From the NCBI GenBank assembly GCA_009760855.2, contig WPIO01000021.1:5645001-5709000 (forward strand): a DNA stretch of 64,000 bases. The letters run 5' to 3'. A model generated the notes under the pieces. That model was not told the origin of the DNA. It did not search any database and saw only the letters and a program-made list of their open reading frames with translations. Below are positions 57,330-64,000 of this stretch, one piece after another (the first letter of the stretch is position 1; every line of letters starts with the position of its first letter). A program made the position numbers and the translations under genes. This DNA is from Cristatella mucedo (taxonomy: Eukaryota; Bryozoa; Phylactolaemata; Cristatellidae).

Positions 57330-57585
57330 CGTGCTTCCTTTGCAGCAAATATAAAGTGCCTAGAAAGAGATGGAGTTCTCCGAGTTCGCTATATCAAGTG
57401 TATTATTGATATAATTATTAAGGGAAACATATTAACAAAAATTATTCATTTTGTTTGTTTTTCAAGCATGGTTTTACTTACCATTCAATTGCATTTCACT
57501 TGCAGCAAATGTAAAGCGCCTAGAAAGAGATTAAGTTCTCTTAGGGCGCTTTATCAAGTGCATTATTATTATTATTAACAAACAT
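57330..57585 (+). mobile_element. Two LINE 3' tails in tandem
   Basis: One tail ends near 57,420 (TAAAGTGCCTAGAAAGAGAT, ATCAAGTGTATTATTGAT). A second, better preserved tail spans 57,430-57,580, with TTACCATTCAATTGCATTTC and a TTATTATTATT end. Confidence 0.75.
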
Positions 57586-57638
57586 TTCAAGAGGAATACA
57601 TGATGAAGCGTACTTTGTACATGTGCAAGTACCTTTGT

Positions 57639-57796
57639 GAGCCGTGATGGCCCGTAAGGCGGTTGCTCTCACGACGTCGGCCCGAGGTCGTGGGTTCGAT
57701 TCCTGCGGTGGGCGATCCTTTATCGCCACTGCAAGCGGTGGTGATAGCCGTAAAGGCTCTCCTGTCGCTATACAAAAAGAGGCTGTTTAATCAGCT
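57639..57796 (+). mobile_element. SINE-A, copy 7
   Basis: GAGCCGTGATGGCCCGTAAG head, B box GGGTTCGATTCCTGCGG, and a full body ending CAGCTAGGATTATTTTTT, which includes a T run typical of Pol III termination. Confidence 0.85.
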
Positions 57797-58024
57797 AGGA
57801 TTATTTTTTAACTTGGACTCAGCTTTTTTATCAGAAACACCGCGATGACAACATCGACACAGTTACCGCTACACAATGCCTCACGGATGCTCAAGTGCAA
57901 AATAACATGTAGTGCATTATCAGACTTTGAAGAGGCAGTTGTCAAAGCGGATGCACGGGCTGTATTCAGGAAAGCGTGGCGTGTTTGTCTTGTTCAAGTC
58001 GCACCCTTGAGCAGGCATCCCTGA

Positions 58025-58378
58025 AATGAAATGTAATATATCTCCGTCTGTACTTGTGGGTGTTAAGCCAGAGAGTTTTGTATAGCACACTCACAGCCAA
58101 AGCGGCTTTCGGTACGCATTCGATAGCCAACAGACTTCATCCCATGAAAAAAAGAGAAAGTGGGAAGCATAGCAGAGTCAGGAGAGCAGTTGAGGTAGTG
58201 AGTAGCATGGAGGTGGTAGCTCAGTACCGCTGAAAAGGATGAGCCACAGTCGGCAGTAGGAGAGTAGTTGTCGTTGTGTAAGAATTGTGGAAGCGAGTTG
58301 GACAGTCGAGGACCTGCAGAGCTAAAGCTTCTGTCGCCAACGTTCTTTAAGCGGAGGAATGGAACAATTAAGTAGGCT
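58025..58378 (-). mobile_element. LINE family 2, 3' end
   Basis: Minus-strand frame 58,383-58,063 reads LRLKNVGDRSFSSAGPRLSN and SLPQFLHNDNYSPTADCGSS, then the shared 3' UTR. Confidence 0.72.
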
Positions 58379-58563
58379 TGCAAGAATATGATCGAGTCTG
58401 CCGACAGCTAGAGAGATGACCAGCACTTGCAGACAAGCAGGAGATCAAACAGATGGCGTGGTTACTCCCGCGTATAGAGGAGAAGCCAAATGGCGCCGGT
58501 AAGAGGTGCCACAGGGAGAGCTGCGCCACACCTCCCAGGTGTGGGCTGCGCCACACCTTATTG

Positions 58564-58646
58564 TATATAAATCCCCCTAGCTGGATCACACCTAAAGCTG
58601 GTTTCAGTCGCCTCAGGTGTTCCAATCCAGGTGTGGGATTTATATA
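58564..58646. promoter_or_regulatory. Inverted repeat with TATA-like arms
   Basis: TATATAAATCCC at 58,564-58,575 is the exact reverse complement of GGGATTTATATA at 58,635-58,646, with 59 bases between. Nested AGGTGTGG/CCACACCT elements lie just upstream (58,500-58,560). Each arm carries a TATA-like box facing outward. It marks the border where the A+T-rich block starts. Either a divergent promoter or an element end; neither is proven. Confidence 0.4.
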
Positions 58647-58864
58647 AAACATTGCTATTTACCAATATCACGCGTTTTTTCCAATACTAATATTTTTTCA
58701 GGTGTGTTATTACTTAAGTCAGTAGCTACAGCTAGCTACAGTGGTTTTTAATTTTGTTATATAGTAATCAAATAATATATATAAATGTGATTTGTATTGA
58801 GTTCATATGGCGAGTAAGTAATTTGTTGATAATTTTTACGTTAAATTATTTTTTATATAATATT

Positions 58865-59086
58865 ATGGAGAATTGTAGTGGAGTTTCACGTTCATTTCCT
58901 ACTGAAGTCGAAAAAACTTTATCAGTTACAGATGATGTATTTTCTAGTAAGAAAGCTATTGCAGCTTGTTTAGTTTCATGCTTACTTGCTAGTTATTTAT
59001 TAAAAGATAAATGCACTACCACAATTGAAAGAGGGTTTAAGGTATGCCCAAGTTGGAAATTAGCTAAGTTATTTTTGATTAAATAA
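58865..59086 (+). CDS. Small frame with one membrane segment, unrecognised
   Basis: This 73-codon frame begins at ATG 58,865 and ends in TAA at 59,084-59,086. It starts MENCSGVSRSF. Residues about 28-43 (KAIAACLVSCLLASYLL) are a plausible membrane helix, followed by a basic, Cys-containing tail (DKCTTTIERGFKVCP). The frame is also open upstream to 58,754. Codon use is A+T-rich, unlike the host exons. I recognise no family. Confidence 0.35.
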   Translation: MENCSGVSRSFPTEVEKTLSVTDDVFSSKKAIAACLVSCLLASYLLKDKCTTTIERGFKVCPSWKLAKLFLIK

Positions 59087-59209
59087 TGGTGAATTTTTAC
59101 CTCGGTTCTTGAATTTTTCTTAAGTTTAATCCTGATCCCATTTTAGCAGCTATGAAATATATATGTCAGGCTTAGTTCATATTAAATTACTTAATTTTTT
59201 TCTCACAAA

Positions 59210-59400
59210 CTGTCTTAATTCTGTTTATCGAACTTTAAATTGTCCATTACACTTACGCATGTGAGAAGCAAAAGTGGGAATTTCTAAGTTAATACCAAAA
59301 GTTTCATCATCAGTAAGTTTAAGCCCACTAGGAATATCATGATATAGGAATGAATACACCACAGGAAATCAGATATATATTATTTTGCCCTGGAAGAGCT
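59210..59400 (-). pseudogene. Broken reverse-strand frame, unrecognised
   Basis: On the minus strand a stretch including YHDIPSGLKLTDDETFGINL, then EIPTFASHMRKC, reads like real protein but has stops on both sides. It is opposite in direction to the tail-fibre-like genes. I cannot assign it. Confidence 0.3.
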
Positions 59401-59539
59401 CAAACTTTTGCAAAGTTACTAAAATAATACAAATGCTAAAATCTTATTTCAGAAATTATATATACATTGGTAAAGACTGCTGTTTTATATGAGAACTATA
59501 TTGCCGCAACACATGATGAAGTGACACATGTGAACGTCG

Positions 59540-60024
59540 TAGTTGCCGCATCACATTACTTCTCGCCGACCTGCACTGGCTACCAGTCAAGCAACGGATC
59601 GACTTCTAGATTTTGTCACTCACTTTTAGGTTACTTCATTCTTTGGCTCCAGCCTATCTATCAGATCTACTCCCCCACCAGGCCAAGCATCGTACCACCC
59701 GCTTTTCGGAATCTGACAGTTTACTAATACCTCGTACAAACCTTAAATCCTTTGGAGACCGAGCATTTAGTTCGTATGCTCCCAAAGCCAGGAACTCACT
59801 CCCGACTTGCGTCACAACATTCCCGGACTTAACCCCATTTAAAAAGAATTTTAAAAGCACACATATTTAGGACAGAATTTAGTGGGTCCCTGTGATTCGT
59901 CCTTTATATGCTTATGCGTGCTGACGCTGTGCTTGCTGCCACTAACCACACTTGCATGCTGACCCTGTGCATGTGACCCCTAACCATGTTATACATGTTG
60001 TTTGTTTATCAAACATGATACCGC

Positions 60025-60030
<6 letters not shown>
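59540..60030 (+). mobile_element. LINE 3' end inside the A+T-rich block
   Basis: It encodes HWLPVKQRIDF-like and LKSFGDRAFSSYAPKARNSL segments with frame changes. The GTGCTGACGCTGTGCTTG 3' UTR follows, and an AT microsatellite at 60,030. It interrupts the virus-like block. Confidence 0.8.

Positions 60031-60070
<40 letters not shown>
60030..60070. repeat. (AT)20 microsatellite
   Basis: AT run at the 3' end of the LINE fragment within the A+T-rich block. Confidence 0.93.
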
Positions 60071-60072
<2 letters not shown>

Positions 60073-60206
60073 GAGTTTGATTATTATAAGATATATTTTT
60101 CTATGAAACATCACACATGGATCATGATGAGATTTATTAATTGCGCAATCAAAAAGATAAACTTGGCTTAAATAACTTGACTTAAAACAAAAAACTTCTG
60201 AGGTGC

Positions 60207-60486
60207 ATTCGCAAGAGATGAACTATCAAAGATGACACCAAAAGAGAAAATGGAGCTGGGATAAGTAATACTGGCAAATATGACCGTGCAATCTACGAGT
60301 CAATTGTAGTAAAAAAACGGGTTCCTAATTGCTTTTACTTTGACTCGTTTGGTGCAGTGCCAGTGCGAGAAGTCTTAGATTACCTTGGAACTATACTAAG
60401 TTTCTCAACTTTCAAACTACAGAACTATAGCGATGCAGACCGCTGGCGAAGATCGCTAATATTCTTAAAGTTAGTGAAATTAAACT
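60207..60486 (+). pseudogene. Adenain-like (Polinton/adenovirus-type) cysteine protease remnant
   Basis: An open stretch of about 93 codons contains NCFYFDSFGAVPVREVLDYL. That is the Y(F/Y)DSFG...P..E...YL signature which lies between the catalytic His and Cys in Polinton and related adenain-type proteases. The His-Trp region expected before it and the CG(x)C catalytic segment expected after it are not visible, so the copy is truncated or decayed. In live elements this protease processes capsid proteins. The assignment rests on one motif block. Confidence 0.4.
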
Positions 60487-60677
60487 GATTTTTGGACCAC
60501 ATAGGAATTACTTTTGAATTAATTTTTATATTAAACACATTTTTTTCTATTTGTAGTGAAAAATGGAATCAACATTTAGACCCGTTTGTGCTTCAAGCCA
60601 AGTGCAAGAAAAGAAAATCAAGGATTTTTGAGAATCCAAAGATCATGATCCTTATAGGAAAACCAGTTAGAATCCAA

Positions 60678-61040
60678 GTTAATAATAATAATAATAATAA
60701 AACACCTAATAAAACGCCCTCAGATAACTCAATCTCTTTCTAGGTGCTTTAAATTTGCTGCAAAGGAAACACGACCAGATGGTTAGTGGTAGCATGCTCG
60801 ATAAACATTAAGAATAAACATGGTTACGGGTGATATGCACAGGGTCAGCATGCAAGTGTGGTTAGTGGCAGCATGCACAGTGTCAGCACGCATAAGCACC
60901 TGAAGGTAAATCACAGGGACCCACTAAATGCAGTGTTAAATAGGTGCGTTTTAAGTTTTTTTTTAATCTGGTCAAGTAAGGGGATTTCGTGACGCAAGTC
61001 AGGAGTGAGTTCCAGGCATGTTGAAGAAAACGTTTTCAAG
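60678..61040 (-). mobile_element. LINE 3' end, antisense, inside the A+T-rich block
   Basis: An AATAAT run, ACGCCCTCAGATAACTCAAT and CTCTTTCTAGGTGCTTTAA, then the GCATGCACAGTGTCAGCACG 3' UTR. Ends near the GTGACGCAAGTCAGGAGTG stretch. Confidence 0.8.
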
Positions 61041-61574
61041 GATTCTAAGCCGTATCTAAACGCATATTGCTATATCTCTCCAGAAGTTTGAGACTAAGTA
61101 GGGGAATTATTGAGCAGGCATGTAATGCTTTTGATATCTATGATTGCGACATACATCAGAGATCAACAATTGGTGTTCGATTTGACTCTGGAGATCGTCC
61201 TAGCGTGTTTTAAAATCAACAAAATAAACTTATTAAAATTGCCAAGCCTGAAAAAATCATTCAGAAATTAGGTACCGACTTCCCAAAAACAGGACTTCTC
61301 GATAGTAGTTTTTCGACAAAAGATATTCCAATATGCTCCAAAGCTTAACTATCGATTAAAAATCAACCAAGTTAAGATCTGTCCTGCTCCTCCTGGAGAA
61401 TGTGGAGCCTTTAATCCTGTGGGCTTTTAAACTTGAAAGTGATTAAACTAAAAAAGAAAAAAACAAAATCATTAGATTAATTTAAGTTAACTTTTTTCAA
61501 GTCTTTTTTGAGTTACTTCTGCCATTCTGTTGAATATAATCCGGGCGTAATTTCAGATTTTACTAATACTTGAA

Positions 61575-61835
61575 TGATTAGAAACTTTGTCTTTCAAGAC
61601 GGCCTTTGGCTAGACCCTATAGATTTAGTTTTATTCGGTGGCCTGAAAGTAGCTTCGAGTTTTGGTCTTTAGAGAGATTTATTCGTAATATTTGCCTGCC
61701 ATTCTTATTAACGAAAATAAAAGATAGTTTGGTTACTGACCTAAGTTTAGAAAACAACATAATAACATAACTTGGATATCCAGTGAATGATTCTGACCTT
61801 ATTAGATTAGAGTATGCTTTAAGAAACTAGTGATT
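61575..61835 (+). pseudogene. Tail-fibre-like frame, decayed
   Basis: The frame holds DSLVTDLSLENN, a stop, then LGYPVNDSDLIRLEYALRN. It matches the module LxLxxNxIxNLGxPxNxxDAxxxxY also found downstream. An in-frame TAA sits where the module normally has Asn, and a TAG ends it. Confidence 0.5.
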
Positions 61836-61870
61836 TCTCTGGAAATTCTGCAATCAACGTTTCCGGATGA

Positions 61871-62562
61871 ATGGCAACTATAAATTATAGAAAACAAACG
61901 AAATCAGGAGCAATAATTAGTTTTCAACTGAACTATGCTAACATAAAAGGTATCAGTGGTAACTCAGCAGATGGTACTGGATACCAGAGTAACAGACCTT
62001 ACACACTGATTAACTATGGGCTTCTAAAAAATATGTCTCAGTTCTTTGGAGGTGTGTCTAATGGAACTTTAGAGCCAGGTACTAACTTAATTATAAATAT
62101 TGGAAATTCAGACATTGTAAGCAAGAAAATGGTTGACTTTGCAAGAAAAACTTCATATGTTAGGTTTCTTCGGATTACAGGTTATCCAAGCTTTTTACAA
62201 ATAAAATCGTTTGTAATTTTTCAGTTGTAAAAATTAATGGAACAGGAGCAGAAATTGCAGTTCAACAGGTTACTCCTGCTGATTTGTCTGTTGTAGACAT
62301 GAAAGGAAACAAAATTGGTTTTGCTACTCCAGTTCCAACTTTCATTCCTGGTACCACAAGCATTCAGAATGTTATAAGTAGTGTTCTATGGTTTACTGAT
62401 AAAAAAGGAGTATTTCTAGAGTTAACTGATGACAACACTTACGGTGTCTCTGGAACTCCGATGTTAGTCGTCGGGATCGATGGCTTATGTAGGTATATAA
62501 TCAATAACTTTTACGTAGACACTTCAGTAAGTTATGTAGACATTCTTGTGAATACAGTATAG
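61871..62562 (+). pseudogene. Unrecognised virus-like gene with one frameshift
   Basis: ATG 61,871 opens a frame of 119 codons (ATINYRKQTKSGAI..., TLINYGLLKNMSQFFGG). Near 62,210 the reading continues in another frame through ADLSVVDMKGNKIGF and SSVLWFTDKKGVFLEL to TAG at 62,560. A single frameshift therefore separates two halves of what looks like one protein of about 230 residues. It sits directly before the tail-fibre-like gene, so a structural role is possible. No family recognised. Confidence 0.45.
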
Positions 62563-62576
62563 AGCAGAAAAAGAGG

Positions 62577-63408
62577 ATGTCTCTAGGATACAGAAAGAAA
62601 GGTTCTCAAGCAAAGAACTGGTGATACACTTTCTGGGCCTCTGAATATGAACGGGAATCTAACAAAGAACTTAGGTGATCCTGTTGACCTTTGAGGTGCA
62701 GTTCATCGTAAATACATTGATCCTAGTTTTGTTACTAAGGTTTCTAGAGGTACTAATGCTGATGGAGACCTTGATATGAATGGACACCATTTTATAGATC
62801 TTGCGAATCCTGTAAATCATTCAGATGCTGCTACTAAAGATTACGCAGACGCTAAGCTATCACTAACAGGTGGTGAGGTTACTGGAGCTTTAACTGTAAA
62901 AGGATAGATTTCAGTTAGCAGCCCACCATATTCAGCTAATAATGTACCAAACAAAGATTACTTAGACAATAATTTTGTGAAGTCAGCTGGAGATACTATG
63001 AAAGGTAATTTAGATATGTTAGGAAATTCCGTTAGAATCACAAGTGATCCTTTTGATCCTAATGATGGCACTTGGCTCGGTTACCTAAATAGTGTAACAT
63101 ATGGAAATATAATGACAGTAATCGTTGATGGAATAATGGATGGCACGCAAAGTATAACTATAAATGATCCCAGAGTTCAAGGAAAGTGGATTAGTAAACT
63201 AGGAGATGTAGTTCTGCGAGGAATGATAACTGGATCGTGTTATTCGGGCCCAAATAAAGTAAGGAGAGTACTTATGCCTCCAATGGATACATATCCTGCA
63301 CAAAGTGAAAAATTTTCAGGAGGTTATATGTTGGATAGTAATAAAAAAAAATTAAATTTGAAATTATATTTTTTAGATGTAGGCAAGTCATTTTTAATCC
63401 AACAATAA
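62577..63408 (+). pseudogene. Phage-tail-fibre-like protein gene with two in-frame stops
   Basis: From 62,620 to the terminal stop at 63,406-63,408 one frame is kept for about 262 codons, broken only by TGA (62,692) and TAG (62,905). A frameshift near 62,617 separates it from ATG 62,577. It carries repeated modules: GDTLSGPLNMNGN with a following LGDPVD, GDLDMNGHHFIDLANPVNHS with DAATKDYAD, GGEVTGALTVKG, and SAGDTMKGNLDMLGN. These are the repeats of bacteriophage tail-fibre/receptor-binding shafts. The C-terminal about 110 residues (LGYLNSVTYGNIM..., VRRVLMPPMDTYPA) differ and could be a head domain. No introns. Confidence 0.6.
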
Positions 63409-63439
63409 AAATATATGTTTATATAGCCATAAGATAAAA

Positions 63440-63740
63440 TGCTTGCAAGAAATTATTTAGATATGCGAGGAGCGTTAAATCTTATAATACAAAATTACGA
63501 ACCTCGAAAATACTGTTGATGTCTCAGAAACAGCTAGTAAAACTTGTTCTGACAATAAATACCTAAGGAAAGATTCAGATTTGGTGGTAATGAGGAAATG
63601 TATCTGCCAACTCTAAAAAATGTGAGAGGATTGGTACCGAACAATTGAAGTGATATAACCACTAAAAATAATTTAGATGACAATGTACACGTGAAAATGA
63701 ATTAATTAAAGGTAACCTGAAAGTAAATCAATTGGTTAAT
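63440..63740 (+). pseudogene. Second tail-fibre-like gene, fragment
   Basis: ARNYLDMRGALNLIIQN and, after frame changes, SETASKTCSDNKYLRKDSDL repeat the xLDMxGxLxLxxN ... NKYLxKDSD pattern of the previous gene. They indicate a tandem paralogue in worse condition. Remaining sequence to 64,000 is A+T-rich with no further assignable frame. Confidence 0.45.
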
Positions 63741-64000
63741 ATCGGAGGGACTTCAGAAGCATTTTATACGAACTCTCTTGCATCTATTTTGATTTTTATC
63801 TGAGAAAATAATTAAGTATTCCTTAAAAATAAAGTAGAACTAAAGTCTATTCCTGTGTTTGGGGTTCTAACTGTTCCAAGAGTAATTAGTATAGGAAAAA
63901 ATGAATGGTGATAATTCTTTATCTAGGTTGTCTGATGTAAAGATAAAAAAGCCAATTTACTCAAAACTAATAATAAGATTAAATATCTTGATCAAGCTCC

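Larger units (their letters stand above)
58690..64000. mobile_element. A+T-rich virus-like block, possibly a decayed Polinton/adintovirus-like element
   Basis: Base composition shifts visibly to A+T at about 58.7 kb and stays so to the right edge, apart from two LINE fragments (59,540-60,030 and 60,678-61,040). The block carries + strand frames with phage-tail-fibre-like modules (61.6-63.7 kb), an adenain-like protease fragment (60.2-60.5 kb) and a small membrane protein frame (58.9 kb). No polymerase, integrase or capsid gene was recognised within the window, and no terminal repeat. Polinton is an inference from the protease-like fragment and gene style. Other integrated large or mid-sized DNA viruses are possible. 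Confidence 0.4.

Noticed and set aside
61871-63408. Bacterial or phage contamination as the source of the tail-fibre frames
   Set aside because: Host-family LINE fragments sit within the same A+T-rich block and the frames are decayed, which fits an integrated element. Long-read confirmation would still be needed to settle it.

Overview
This window is animal nuclear DNA, most likely from an invertebrate; I cannot name the species. The reasons are a multi-exon TELO2 gene with canonical introns, eukaryotic tRNA genes, long microsatellites, CR1/L2-like LINEs, two tRNA-derived SINE families and solo LTRs. There is no operon structure. Most long open frames are translations of simple repeats or of transposon remnants.

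Positions 1-22,750 hold the 3' two thirds of TELO2 on the + strand. Twelve exons in perfect phase encode about 540 residues that can be followed against vertebrate TELO2 down to the stop codon. The 5' exons lie off the left edge. The introns are filled with LINEs, SINEs and microsatellites. One intron (590-745) has a GC donor. The exons between 19,047 and 20,451 form a compact G+C-rich cluster.

Positions 22,751-49,200 are transposon-rich intergenic DNA. They contain two copies of one solo LTR (27.4 and 35.5 kb), each nested in a LINE and flanked by target duplications. They also contain the best reverse transcriptase frame of the window (36.8-37.7 kb, minus), a tRNA-Ala(AGC), a tRNA-Asn(GTT), a G+C-rich repeat found upstream of both tRNA genes, 122-bp tandem repeats, and a G+C-rich island at 41.6-42.9 kb.

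Positions 49,436-54,474 hold a probable second protein gene on the + strand. Four phase-compatible exons encode a low-complexity protein with Glu, Pro and Ala runs. I do not recognise it.

From about 58.7 kb to the right end the sequence turns clearly A+T-rich and carries broken virus-like genes. These include several frames with the phage-tail-fibre-like module (GDTxxGxLxMxGN ... DAATKxY) and a fragment resembling the C-terminal half of an adenain-type (Polinton/adenovirus-like) cysteine protease. The block is interrupted by two host LINE fragments. My reading is an old integrated Polinton/adintovirus-like element continuing past the right edge, and it is the most unusual part of the window.
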